Shown piece by piece: positions 16,410-25,193 of a stretch of 64,000 nucleotides of DNA. How positions within the stretch are numbered: the first letter of the stretch is position 1; the number at the start of each line of letters is the position of its first letter. The position numbers were made by a program, and so were the translations under genes. The stretch is from an uncultured Pseudohongiella sp. (lineage in GTDB: Bacteria; Pseudomonadota; Gammaproteobacteria; Pseudomonadales; Pseudohongiellaceae). Location: positions 62,001 to 126,000 of the forward strand of contig CACAEJ010000001.1 in the NCBI GenBank assembly GCA_902531515.1. Direction: 5' to 3'. The notes under the pieces were generated by a model that saw only the letters and a list, made by a program, of their open reading frames with translations, did no database searches and was not told where the DNA came from.

Positions 16410-19376
16410 TCAAGCCTGATTCTCGTATGACTCGATGGCAGGGCAAGCACAGAACAAATTTCTGTCTCCATAAACATTGTCTATGCGATTCACTGAAGGC
16501 CAGTATTTTGTGCTGTTAGGGCTTTCAGCCGGATAACAAGCTTGAACTATCGAGTAAGGTCGATCCCAATTACCATCAATAATATCTTCCATGGTGTGAG
16601 GTGCATTCTTGAGAGGATTGTTTTCAGAATCGATTGCTCCCGATTCGATTTGTTGAATCTCTCCTCTTATTTTAATCATTGCTTCTAAGAATCGATCCAA
16701 TTCCTCTAGTGATTCACTTTCTGTTGGTTCAATCATTAATGTTCCCGGAACAGGGAACGACATGGTGGGAGCATGAAAACCGTAATCGATCAACCTCTTT
16801 GCTATGTCTTCCTCACTTACACCTGAACTCTGTTTGAAGGGTCTGATATCTATTATGCACTCATGAGCGACCATTCCATTTTGGCCTTTATATAGAATTG
16901 GGTAATGTAATGAGAGCTTTTTCGCAATGTAGTTCGCGTTAAGTATCGCGACTTGAGTCGCCTTAAGAAGTCCTTCCTTACCCATCATGGTGATATACAT
17001 CCAAGATATCGGAAGTATTCCACTACTCCCCCATGGGGCTGCGGAAATCGCACTATTCGACAATTTTGGACCGCTAATTTCCACTAGCGAGTGATTAGCT
17101 AAGAATGGTGCCAAGTGTAATTTAACACCTATTGGGCCCATTCCTGGACCACCACCGCCATGGGGAATGCAAAATGTCTTATGGAGATTGACATGTGAGA
17201 CATCGGCACCTATCTCAGCAGGACGTGCTACTTCGACTTGGGCATTAAGATTGGCTCCGTCCATGTAAACTTGACCACCATTTTGGTGAACTATTTCGCA
17301 GATGGTTTTAATTTTCTCTTCATAAACACCATGTGTTGATGGATAGGTTATCATTAACGCAGCGATCTCATCAGCGTGCAAGCCGACCTTATTCTTGAGA
17401 TCATAAATATCTATATTCCCTTTTTGGTCGCACGCGACAAGCACAACCCTCATTCCTATCATCTGTGCGCTAGCTGGGTTAGTTCCGTGCGCTGAAGTTG
17501 GAATCAGACAAATATTACGGTGACCCTGCCCAATGCTCTGAAGGTATTTCTTGATCGCGAGAAGGCCAGCATACTCTCCCTGTGCGCCCGAATTAGGCTG
17601 CATACTGATAGCGTCAAAGCCGGTAATTTGTGCAAGCATTTTCTCCAGCTCAGTAATCATTTTGTGGTAGCCTGACATCTGTTCGAGAGGTGCAAACGGA
17701 TGTGGCTCTGAAAACTCTGGCCAACTGATAGGTATCATCTCGCTTGCGGCATTAAGTTTCATAGTGCATGAGCCTAACGGAATCATTGAGTGAGTTAGAG
17801 AGATGTCTTTATTTTCGAGTCGTTTTAGATACCTCATCATATCAGTTTCACTATGAAATGAATTAAAGATCGGATGCGTCAGAAATTCCGATTTTCTATA
17901 GAGATAATCTGGGATAACTGGTTCTATTAAACCAGAACATATTGCAGAATCGAAATCCTGGACCGAGTTCGATTTCTCTGAAGGCCCGAGTATAATTGAC
18001 CACAATTTTTTTATTTCACTCTCAGTTGTACATTCATCTAAACTGATACCGATAGTCCCTTCTTCTTTCAATTTTCCTGTCCACAAATTTATCTGAGCAT
18101 CATGGGCTCTCTCTAATACACTTCTTGTCTCAATTGATTTTATCCTAACTGTGAGGGTATCGAAGTAGTTTTTATTGACTATTTGTATACCCGATTTTTG
18201 TAAGCCCATTGCGAGGATTGAAGTAAATCTATGAATGCGGTTTGCTATTTTGCGAATACCCTGCGAGCCATGATACACAGCGTATAGGGCAGCTATATTT
18301 GCCAGTAACACCTGTGCGGTACAAATATTGCTATTTGCCTTCTCGCGCCGTATGTGTTGCTCCCGGGTCTGCAGAGCCATTCGATATGCTTGTTTGCCTC
18401 TAGAGTCGACTGACACACCGATAATGCGACCTGGGACAGCGCGCTTGTATTCGTCCTTGGTAGCAAAAAAAGCCGCGTGAGGTCCACCATAACCCAAAGG
18501 GACACCAAAGCGCTGAGTGTTGCCTACAACCACGTCCGCACCCATTTCTCCTGGTGGTTTCAGAACCGCGAGGCTCATTATATCGGCAGCAATGATGGAA
18601 ATAACCTTAGCTTCATGCAAGGACGTTATGACTTCAGTAAAGTCTTGGGCTTCTCCCGACATAGAGGGGTATTGAAATAATGCGCCAAATAACCCATCGG
18701 CATTAATATCGTCAATCTCGCCTATCACTAGTTCAAAGCCAAAACATTCTGCTCGGGTTTTCACCACATCAATTGTCTGGGGGAAGCATTGGTTATGAAC
18801 GAAAAATTTATTCGAATTTCGGTTCTTACTTACCCTTTTAGCAAGCGCCATTGCTTCCGCTGCGGCAGTAGCTTCATCTAGCAGAGACGCATTGGCTATA
18901 TCCATGGCTGTCAGATCAATTACCATTTGCTGAAAGTTTAGTAAAGATTCCAGCCGTCCCTGGGAGATCTCTGGTTGATAAGGAGTGTAGGCGGTATACC
19001 AGCCAGGATTCTGGAGTACATTCCGTGAAATTACACTGGGAGTATGAGTTGCGTAGTAGCCCAGCCCAATAAGTGACCTTGATGCTTTATTTTGCGATGC
19101 GATTTGCTTAAGTTTTTCGATAGCCTGATTTTCAGCCAGCGGGGGGGCCAAAGAACTTTCAGTAGAAGTAAGAATTTCCGAGGGAATAACTTTATGTATT
19201 AACTTTTCGAGAGACGCTAGCCCTATTTCAGCAAGCATTGACTCTATTTGGGCATTACTTGGCCCGATATGCCGATCAATGAACTCTTCAGAATATTGAA
19301 GTTCCCGTATTGAGGGCGCTGAATCGTTTTGCGCAGGAACTTTAGGAGAGGTGTTTGTCTTAGCTTGAGACTGCAT
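16410..19376 (-). CDS. gcvP: Glycine dehydrogenase (aminomethyl-transferring), P protein
   Basis: The PLP enzyme of the glycine cleavage system decarboxylates glycine and passes the aminomethyl group to lipoyl-GcvH. At 988 residues it is the fused homodimeric form. [14 protein letters not shown] opens the protein; [14 protein letters not shown] and [22 protein letters not shown] belong to the N-terminal half. The PLP lysine is in [17 protein letters not shown] with the glycine-rich loop following. It is the last gene of gcvT-gcvH-gcvP, 93 bases after gcvH. All motifs are intact. Confidence 0.97.
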   Translation of the reverse strand: MQSQAKTNTSPKVPAQNDSAPSIRELQYSEEFIDRHIGPSNAQIESMLAEIGLASLEKLIHKVIPSEILTSTESSLAPPLAENQAIEKLKQIASQNKASRSLIGLGYYATHTPSVISRNVLQNPGWYTAYTPYQPEISQGRLESLLNFQQMVIDLTAMDIANASLLDEATAAAEAMALAKRVSKNRNSNKFFVHNQCFPQTIDVVKTRAECFGFELVIGEIDDINADGLFGALFQYPSMSGEAQDFTEVITSLHEAKVISIIAADIMSLAVLKPPGEMGADVVVGNTQRFGVPLGYGGPHAAFFATKDEYKRAVPGRIIGVSVDSRGKQAYRMALQTREQHIRREKANSNICTAQVLLANIAALYAVYHGSQGIRKIANRIHRFTSILAMGLQKSGIQIVNKNYFDTLTVRIKSIETRSVLERAHDAQINLWTGKLKEEGTIGISLDECTTESEIKKLWSIILGPSEKSNSVQDFDSAICSGLIEPVIPDYLYRKSEFLTHPIFNSFHSETDMMRYLKRLENKDISLTHSMIPLGSCTMKLNAASEMIPISWPEFSEPHPFAPLEQMSGYHKMITELEKMLAQITGFDAISMQPNSGAQGEYAGLLAIKKYLQSIGQGHRNICLIPTSAHGTNPASAQMIGMRVVLVACDQKGNIDIYDLKNKVGLHADEIAALMITYPSTHGVYEEKIKTICEIVHQNGGQVYMDGANLNAQVEVARPAEIGADVSHVNLHKTFCIPHGGGGPGMGPIGVKLHLAPFLANHSLVEISGPKLSNSAISAAPWGSSGILPISWMYITMMGKEGLLKATQVAILNANYIAKKLSLHYPILYKGQNGMVAHECIIDIRPFKQSSGVSEEDIAKRLIDYGFHAPTMSFPVPGTLMIEPTESESLEELDRFLEAMIKIRGEIQQIESGAIDSENNPLKNAPHTMEDIIDGNWDRPYSIVQACYPAESPNSTKYWPSVNRIDNVYGDRNLFCACPAIESYENQA

Positions 19377-19469
19377 TGATAATTACACTCACTTTAGGGT
19401 TTTTGACTGAGGGAACTAAGTATGTTTTGTATCGTACTTGGAAATCAAACCTAGGCGAGTTAGCACTCT

Positions 19470-19859
19470 TCATTCTTCATCACAATGTTCAGAATAGGTA
19501 TCACTGTTCATTAAATCGTCTAATTCAGCTTCATTTTCCATCCGTATTTTAAAAAACCAGCCAAGCTCATAAGGGGACGCGTTGACAGTCTCTGGAGAAT
19601 CAATAAGTGTCTCGTTCACCTGGATAACTTCGCCGGTGATAGGGCTGTAGATGTCAGAAGCTGCCTTCACGGATTCAACCACCGCGACTTCTTCTTTGGC
19701 GTTAACACTAGTGCCAACTTCAGGTAGTTCAATAAACACGATGTCTCCGAGTGCTTCCTGCGCATGGTCGCTTATGCCAATCGTTACAAGCCCCTCTTCA
19801 TTGATGTTAATCCATTCATGGGTTGAAGCATATTTCAGATCATCTGGAATGTTACTCAA
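19470..19859 (-). CDS. gcvH: Glycine cleavage system H protein
   Basis: GcvH carries the aminomethyl intermediate on a lipoylated lysine and shuttles between P, T and L proteins. The lipoyl site lies in [20 protein letters not shown] (the Lys of VKAAS). The ORF track starts at 19910, but AAGGAGGA lies seven bases before a TTG at 19859. That start gives [16 protein letters not shown] as the N terminus and exactly 129 residues, the usual length, so I use it. The C-terminal [12 protein letters not shown] is slightly degenerate relative to typical YxxxxE ends but not damaging. Middle gene of the gcv operon. Confidence 0.94.
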   Translation of the reverse strand: MSNIPDDLKYASTHEWININEEGLVTIGISDHAQEALGDIVFIELPEVGTSVNAKEEVAVVESVKAASDIYSPITGEVIQVNETLIDSPETVNASPYELGWFFKIRMENEAELDDLMNSDTYSEHCDEE

Positions 19860-19920
19860 GTAACTATCCTCCTTATTCTTGAGACTCAGAGTATCCCTCT
19901 TTGATGTCACCTAGCAAAAA

Positions 19921-21009
19921 TTATTTACAAACTCTCTTTCCGAATCGGACAAAATTGGGCTCAACTATTCGCAAAGCAGTGGTTACCCCGCGCAGTTCAA
20001 CTTTGCAGGATAAACTGTTACTTGGGATTCTAGCTAAAGCGATGGAATGCTTCAACGTGGGAGAAAACCCTCCGCTGGTTATCATACCCTCGCCGAGTTC
20101 AGTGGAAACCTTCTGTCCGGCTCTAAGTACACCCCTGCTTTCCAGGGTTAAACCTACTAAAACTGGAATCTTTCCAGCCTTCCGTAACTCATTATGCGCG
20201 ATTAATGCAGGCCTACCGATGAATTCTCTATTGGGAGGATCGTAGGCGATTGTTCGCTCCATATTTGCAGAAAGGGGCGAAGTCAGTTCATCCATATCTT
20301 GCCCATATAGATTCATACCCGCCTCTAGTCGAAGGGTGTCTCTTGCTCCTAGACCGATTGGTTTAACACCTAACTCTAACAATCTAGTCCAAAAATCTGG
20401 AGCGTCTTCTGCTGGGATAATAAACTCTAATCCGAGCTCTCCAGTGTAGCCGGTTCTAGCAACAAACCATTCCCCAAGGTCTGTGCCCTGAAAATACTTA
20501 AGTTCCTTTATCCTTTTCGCGTGTTCTGAGCTGACTAATTTACAACACTTGCTTATCGAATCTGGGCCATTTATTGCTAAAATAGCAAGGCGAGGCTTTT
20601 CCTCAATTGACACTCTAAACCCATCACTGTTTTGAATTAACCAACGTAAGTCCTTTTCTCTCGTAGCACAATTGACAACCAGTCGGTAGCCGCTTCCCAT
20701 TCGGTATACGATTAGATCATCAAGCACATAGCCATCGTGGTTAAGCATAGCGCTATATAGAGCCTGCCCAGGAGTTGTCAGTTTGGCAATGTCATTTGCT
20801 AGCAGAAAACGTAGATATTTTTCAGCGTCAAGACCCCCAAGGTCTATAATTGTCATGTGTGAGACATCGAAAACTCCGGCAGAACTTCTAACAAAATTAT
20901 GCTCCTCGATCTGAGAACCATAATTTACAGGCATCTCCCATCCAGCGAAATCAACAATTTTTCCACCAAATTCCAAGTGCTTTTCAAAAAGGCAGGTTCT
21001 TTTACCCAA
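19921..21009 (-). CDS. gcvT: Glycine cleavage system T protein (aminomethyltransferase)
   Basis: GcvT moves the methylene group from GcvH to tetrahydrofolate with release of ammonia. DFAGWEMPVNYGSQIEEH and GVFDVSHMTIIDL open the protein; FVARTGYTGELGLEF and RDTLRLEAGMNLYGQDMDE are the folate-domain hallmarks. The start codon is TTG at 21009; an in-frame stop shortly upstream leaves no ATG option, and no strong ribosome-binding site is seen. It is the first gene of the operon, 61 bases before the gcvH TTG. The 120-base upstream gap shows no glycine-riboswitch-like tandem aptamer. Confidence 0.96.
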   Translation of the reverse strand: MGKRTCLFEKHLEFGGKIVDFAGWEMPVNYGSQIEEHNFVRSSAGVFDVSHMTIIDLGGLDAEKYLRFLLANDIAKLTTPGQALYSAMLNHDGYVLDDLIVYRMGSGYRLVVNCATREKDLRWLIQNSDGFRVSIEEKPRLAILAINGPDSISKCCKLVSSEHAKRIKELKYFQGTDLGEWFVARTGYTGELGLEFIIPAEDAPDFWTRLLELGVKPIGLGARDTLRLEAGMNLYGQDMDELTSPLSANMERTIAYDPPNREFIGRPALIAHNELRKAGKIPVLVGLTLESRGVLRAGQKVSTELGEGMITSGGFSPTLKHSIALARIPSNSLSCKVELRGVTTALRIVEPNFVRFGKRVCK

Positions 21010-21129
21010 AGTAAATACTCAATAAGTTCTTAAAGATAATAGTGTGCATGCTAGCGTTTGGATCATGATTTTTAAAGGCGGATGGAAAATTTTCATTTCA
21101 GTCCAAATGTCTAGAATAGAAAGTTTTTA

Positions 21130-23367
21130 CTATGGCTGCCAAGCATAGCTGAATTTGGCAAAAAAGGTTCGATTGGTGTACTCGATGGAATCATAAATGT
21201 CGTTTTGAAAACCTTTGTCGGAATATCCTACAAAAAAACGTGTCGCAGCATTGAGCTTATAGCTGTAAAGCAATTGAGCGCCTAAGTCCTTACTAGTCGC
21301 ATCCACTGCTCGAATATAATTCTCGACATTTCTTTCACGGTCGGCATATTGAACTGTAAGTCTAACAAAGCTGCGGGCGTCAAATTGATAAGTTGCCCTC
21401 AGATCGGTTAAATTTGCTCTAAATAGGGGCTTACTATCTGACTTAAATTCTTGTAACTGGTGCCTTAAGTTAACCTGGAAATGTCTTCCGAACCTATAAT
21501 TAATGTTTGGCCCCCACCGTTTTGAATAACCGAGCCGCGTATTTGCAAAATCAACCACATCCTCATATCGGACCATAGAACTGAGAGTTAGGTTTGGACT
21601 GGGCGAAAATCCTACGTTGACCATATTGAATTGCTCATCGAAGTACCTCCCGTTCCAATATGTTTCGCTACTTCCAAAAAGTCCATTTAAATAGGATTGG
21701 AGAGGGCCGTTCATATTGACAAAGAATTCGGTTTCTTCCTCCAGCTGCAATCCAGATTGGTCTTCTGTGCGATCATAATCAGCGGCAAAACGTATTCGAC
21801 TAAAAAATCCATCTCCATCCCATCGCCATGTCCGCCCAATCGTCGCCACCATGTGCTTGAAGTCGACCCGATTTACGAAGCCTAGATCAGCCCGGAAGTC
21901 GTCCCCCCAGTCGTAGTATCCCACTCGCCAGTCCCACCGGCGGTCGTTATGCTGATATTCGATTACATAGCTACTGTCGTTTAACTCAGCTTCTTGTTGG
22001 TGTTCTGTTTGAATGTTGTTGGGGTACTCAGAAGCCGAGTGCATAGCCTGTATTGAAATTGTGTCTTGAGCAGTTGGCCGCAGAGTTGAGTCAAGACTTA
22101 GCACCGTGTTGCTATAGTTTTTTCCTCTTCGATCAGTTACTAGGGCTCCAAGTGTGGAATTCTCAAATATATCTCGTCGATAGCGACCGATTGCGACTTT
22201 ACTCTCCAAACCCTCAATTGAAGCCAAACGAGAGCTTAGGCTGCGAGGAATGATAAAGTTTGTGGTTTCATCATTGGCTGCCACTAGACCATAAGTGTTT
22301 TGATTAGTCTTCCCTGTCAACTTAAGTCCATATTCTGGAGAGGCGATGTTTCTGGTGTGAACTAAGTTCTCATAGGTGTCAAAATAATCTGCCCCATCTA
22401 GGAAGAAAGTTCGACGCTCTGGGAAAAAAAGGCTAAACGTATTATTCACATCTAGTTGCAAACTATCCGCTTCTACTTGCGAAAAATCTGGATTAATTGT
22501 GGCGTTCAAATATGTATCTTGGGAAATTCCCCAGCGAAGATCTAGACTCCCTTGAGAATTGTTCTCTCGCTCCCAGCCTCCACCCTCAGGATTGCGGCTT
22601 TCAGAGGAGGAGGACGTGATCGTTGGAATAACTTCCAAGTTTCTACTTTGCTCTAAATTTTGGAAACCTTCTAACTTACTAATCTGGCATAGGTAACAGG
22701 AAATGTCCCAATCAATTCTTTGACTATGTATGCTGGTGCTCCGATCCCGAGGGTAATGTCGAAAAAAATCGACTCCCCAAACCTTTACGGATTCGGTTTC
22801 CGAAAAACGCAGTTGCTTCAACGGAATAGCAAGCTCTACTGTGTAACCTGATTCTGTAATTTGTCCAACACTATCCCAAATAGCATTCCATGATTCGTCT
22901 TCCCTCTGATTTACGTCGTCGTAGATCGCGTCCATCTGAACGCCGAATGGATTGACCAGAAATTCGAAGGCTCGCCTTTCATCATTGAATGTATCTAGAA
23001 TTATACCCATAACGTCGCCGTCCCATCCGCTATCCCTATCCTCATAAAAACCGCGAATTTGATCTGGGTCTGGGTCTTGTGCTTTGAAGGCGACATAAAT
23101 CTTCTCACCGTCCTCCATCAGTAACGCCTGGGCCGTAACTGCAGCTTCGATATTATCACCGGGGTCAACTTCTATATTGACTTGAACGACCCGAGCTTCT
23201 CTCCACTCAAGTTCACCTACAGTACCATCGATGACTGGAGGTGTTGTAATCCGAGGAACTGTGATTTCTAATCCTTGCCCCAGCACTATCTTCGCTGCTA
23301 GAGATATCAAGATGATGAACAAGCGTGTTGTTCTGAAACTCCAATCTTTTAAAGCAAAAATGGGCAC
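21130..23367 (-). CDS. CBM9-like / DUF5916 outer-membrane beta-barrel protein
   Basis: An N-terminal hydrophobic signal (LFIILISLAAKIVLGQG) precedes a CBM9-like domain (about 35-230): PVIDGTVGELEWREA, then YVAFKAQDPDPDQIRGFYEDRD and NPFGVQMDAIYDD. From about 240 to the end, repeated amphipathic stretches with FSQVEADSLQLDVNNTFSLFFPERRTFFLDGADYF match DUF5916. This is a predicted outer-membrane barrel common in marine Proteobacteria and Bacteroidota. Its function is unknown; a role in glycan or metal uptake is speculative. The start is GTG at 23367. It precedes gcvT by 120 bases on the same strand. Confidence 0.8.
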   Translation of the reverse strand: MPIFALKDWSFRTTRLFIILISLAAKIVLGQGLEITVPRITTPPVIDGTVGELEWREARVVQVNIEVDPGDNIEAAVTAQALLMEDGEKIYVAFKAQDPDPDQIRGFYEDRDSGWDGDVMGIILDTFNDERRAFEFLVNPFGVQMDAIYDDVNQREDESWNAIWDSVGQITESGYTVELAIPLKQLRFSETESVKVWGVDFFRHYPRDRSTSIHSQRIDWDISCYLCQISKLEGFQNLEQSRNLEVIPTITSSSSESRNPEGGGWERENNSQGSLDLRWGISQDTYLNATINPDFSQVEADSLQLDVNNTFSLFFPERRTFFLDGADYFDTYENLVHTRNIASPEYGLKLTGKTNQNTYGLVAANDETTNFIIPRSLSSRLASIEGLESKVAIGRYRRDIFENSTLGALVTDRRGKNYSNTVLSLDSTLRPTAQDTISIQAMHSASEYPNNIQTEHQQEAELNDSSYVIEYQHNDRRWDWRVGYYDWGDDFRADLGFVNRVDFKHMVATIGRTWRWDGDGFFSRIRFAADYDRTEDQSGLQLEEETEFFVNMNGPLQSYLNGLFGSSETYWNGRYFDEQFNMVNVGFSPSPNLTLSSMVRYEDVVDFANTRLGYSKRWGPNINYRFGRHFQVNLRHQLQEFKSDSKPLFRANLTDLRATYQFDARSFVRLTVQYADRERNVENYIRAVDATSKDLGAQLLYSYKLNAATRFFVGYSDKGFQNDIYDSIEYTNRTFFAKFSYAWQP

Positions 23368-23558
23368 TTCGTTCTACTCCCAGCTCGTGTGCTGCGCGAA
23401 TTTTGTCAGAAATCAATATCGGCAGAGTGTAATAGACATCTTGTGCTGATTGCTTGGCAATTTGTAACGAGTTTTCAGCAGAAACGAAATCGGTTTCAGG
23501 AGATTGAATAAGAATATCTTTCACTTTTGGCTTACACTAATTATTCGAATCTACCTAG

Positions 23559-24281
23559 CTAATCCAACTCGGACAGAAATCTGTTACCTCGGGGTAAGTA
23601 ACGGTTATTGCTGTCTAAAGAAAATACGACCGACGATGAGCGCCCAATAATTTCTCCGCGGGGGACAAAGCTGTAGACTCTGCTGTCCGCGCTGTTATCG
23701 CGATTATCTCCTAGCACAAAATAGCTACCCTCTGGCACAAGTGTAGGGCCATAGCTGCGAGCATTTCGATTTACAAGCCCGCTGGATAAACGAACCTGAT
23801 GGGTTCTATCTGGAAGGTGTTCCTGGATAATAATATCTCTCTCGTTTTGTTCGAGAATATCGTAGTCTGCGGATATACCGTTGATAACTAGAGCATTGTT
23901 TTGCATGTAGATTGTATCACCCGGTAAGCCAACGATGCGCTTAACTAGCCGCTTATTAGCAACCGCAGAGTCGATGATAACAATATCGCCTCTCTCCGGA
24001 TCAGATAATTGGGCTAAAGAGACTTCGGTGAAAGGGATCTTTACATCATACGCTAACTTATTGACCCACACTTTATCACCATCAAGCAGAGTCGGTGTCA
24101 TTGATGCTCCAGATATTGAACTCAGGTCAGCAATAGCACTTTTAAAAAAAATGATGCAAAGAAGTAGTAAGAAAAATTGTCGATTTTCTTGCCAAAATAA
24201 ACTTATATGTGCACGGATGCGTTTAAATATATTTTGGTCGTTGGCTTCAATCAAGATCTTATTCTCTAAAATCAAATCCAA
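23559..24281 (-). CDS. lepB: Signal peptidase I
   Basis: The membrane serine/lysine protease removes signal peptides from exported proteins. The catalytic Ser is in SGASMTPTLLDGD, the Lys in ANKRLVKRIVGLPGD, and box E is VLGDNRDNSADSR; all are intact. One hydrophobic anchor lies at about residues 35-55, preceded by a charged N terminus. At 240 residues it is shorter than E. coli LepB but normal for many Gram-negatives. It stands alone here and is not next to lepA or rnc, its usual neighbours. Confidence 0.94.
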   Translation of the reverse strand: MDLILENKILIEANDQNIFKRIRAHISLFWQENRQFFLLLLCIIFFKSAIADLSSISGASMTPTLLDGDKVWVNKLAYDVKIPFTEVSLAQLSDPERGDIVIIDSAVANKRLVKRIVGLPGDTIYMQNNALVINGISADYDILEQNERDIIIQEHLPDRTHQVRLSSGLVNRNARSYGPTLVPEGSYFVLGDNRDNSADSRVYSFVPRGEIIGRSSSVVFSLDSNNRYLPRGNRFLSELD

Positions 24282-24408
24282 AAACTAGCGTTACAAGCGC
24301 ACTATGTCAACGTGGCCTCTGAAGAAGGCCGTTTCTCGAAAATGTTGGAATAGTTGTATGTTTATACAGTATGTTTTAGGCTGAACGCAAGAAGTTGGGG
24401 TATATAAA

Positions 24409-24805
24409 GTGGCACTGGAAGATTTTCATCCTGCTAGCCAGCAGTGGTTTAGAGCGCAGTTCAAAAAACCTACAAAAACGCAGATTGAGGCTAGGCGCGC
24501 TGTTCGAAGCGGAAAGCATACACTCGTTTCCGCACCAACAGGGAGCGGAAAGACGCTGGCTGCGTAGTGCTACTGACCCGCTTAATCTCTTAAGTTTGAC
24601 TTCGAGAGACCAAAAATTATCGCGTCTCCAAAAAAATCGTGTTTTATATCAAGGAGGGAATCCCGTAGCAGTCTTAGAAAGTGGGCAAGTACGAAAGATA
24701 AAAAACACCGATTCAGTTTCTACTTGGGATATTCTACAAATGCTGACTAATAGAAATTTTAAGTTTCGGCGATTAAAAACTCCTTTGCTAATTGCTGTTG
24801 ATTAA
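24409..24805 (+). pseudogene. lhr: lhr relic: large DEAD/H-box helicase with internal deletion
   Basis: The 136-residue ORF in the track is not a real gene. From GTG at 24409 one frame reads VALEDFHPASQQWFRAQFKK and TKTQIEARRAVRSGKHTL, then SAPTGSGKTLAA and a TAG. That is the N terminus of Lhr-type helicases through Walker A. Immediately after, in the next frame, the sequence reads SATDPLNLLSLTSRD and NRVLYQGGNPVAVLESGQVR, then STWDILQMLTNR to a TAA at 24805. This matches the extreme C terminus of the same helicases (ADPLNLxGxLT..NRVLFRDGVPVA..E.G.V). Well over a thousand internal codons are gone, with a frameshift at the junction near 24566-24575. Assignment is from recalled Lhr sequence features. 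Confidence 0.8.
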
Positions 24806-24829
24806 GAACCAATAATCACAAAAGAAAAA

Positions 24830-24856
24830 TCCCGCTTCGATTTAATCGAAGCGGGA
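24830..24856 (-). terminator. Rho-independent terminator on the minus strand
   Basis: TCCCGCTTCGAT, a three-base loop and ATCGAAGCGGGA form a perfect 12-bp stem. On the minus strand it is followed by TTTTTCTTTT; on the plus strand there is no T-run after it, so it terminates minus-strand transcription. It sits 19 bases after the TAA of the small open frame. Confidence 0.85.
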
Positions 24857-24874
24857 CCAATCACGTACGGGAGC

Positions 24875-25037
24875 TTAAGAAAGTTGTAGATTCAACTGTT
24901 CTTCTCCAGCTAGATAGTTAGTCAGACTAACTAACGTAACTGGAGGCTCCCTTAATAGATTGACTATTGATGGGATCACCTCCTTAGTATTGTCAGGGTA
25001 GACAAGAATGTTAGGAGGCCCCCCCTGTTGGAACCAC
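24875..25037 (-). other. Small open frame of about 54 codons next to a G7 run
   Basis: From TGG at 25036 the minus strand is open to a TAA at 24875 and reads FQQGGPPNILVYPDNTKEVI, then PSIVNLLREPPVTLVSLTNY and LAGEEQLNLQLS. A GTG at 25037 is in another frame (VVPTGGAS, stop) and would join this frame if the run of seven G (25019-25025) were one base shorter. The composition looks like protein, but there is no good start codon for the frame as it stands, and I recognise no family. It could be a frameshifted small gene, the C-terminal relic of a larger gene, or chance within a structured RNA. Confidence 0.3.
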
Positions 25038-25053
25038 TAACTTACCAGTCCTT

Positions 25054-25082
25054 TTTATATAACAGGTTCCTTGAAGTGTAAA
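25054..25082 (-). promoter_or_regulatory. Sigma70-type promoter of the candidate small RNA
   Basis: Reading the minus strand, TTTACA (25082-25077), a 17-base spacer and TATAAA (25059-25054) form a near-consensus promoter. The expected start point is near 25047. The element reads away from the DUF6164 gene and toward the terminator at 24831. GGAACC in the spacer and GGTTCC just downstream form an imperfect dyad across the start region, which might bind a regulator. Confidence 0.55.
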
Positions 25083-25193
25083 GTGCTTGATATAATATAG
25101 TTAGCTAAAGAATTTACTTTAGCTTCAAGTTGAACTTTATTAGGGTGCAAGCCTGAAAATATTTCTTGACCTGGAGGAAGAAGAATTCTTATT

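Larger units (their letters stand above)
24822..25048 (-). ncRNA. Candidate ~225-nt small RNA with its own promoter and terminator
   Basis: A minus-strand transcription unit is bounded by a strong sigma70-like promoter (25054-25082) and a 12-bp terminator hairpin with a T-tract. Between them the sequence can fold into several helices: CCTCCT with AGGAGG around a TTGTC/GACAA stem, GGGAGC with GCTCCC, CTCCAG with CTGGAG, and AGTTG with CAACT. Its conserved identity is unclear; I tested it by eye for 6S, SRP, tmRNA and RNase P cores and found none. A protein-like open frame also runs through it, listed separately, so a small mRNA is the alternative. Nothing shown here proves expression. Confidence 0.45.

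Noticed and set aside
21010-21129. Glycine riboswitch ahead of gcvT
   Set aside because: The 120-base gap is short and shows no tandem aptamer-like conserved core.
23213-23524. 103-residue minus-strand ORF upstream of the CBM9/DUF5916 gene
   Set aside because: It overlaps the start of the longer gene in another frame, begins with GTG without a clear ribosome-binding site, and shows no recognisable family; the first 50 residues look mildly protein-like but not enough to call.
24395-24805. 136-residue ORF as a real protein
   Set aside because: Its C-terminal half matches the end of Lhr helicases while its N-terminal half is out of frame with the Lhr start; the ORF is a by-product of the deletion junction.
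24822-25048. 6S RNA, SRP RNA, tmRNA or RNase P RNA
   Set aside because: None of the conserved cores I know is present, and the two ends of the transcript are not complementary as in 6S RNA.
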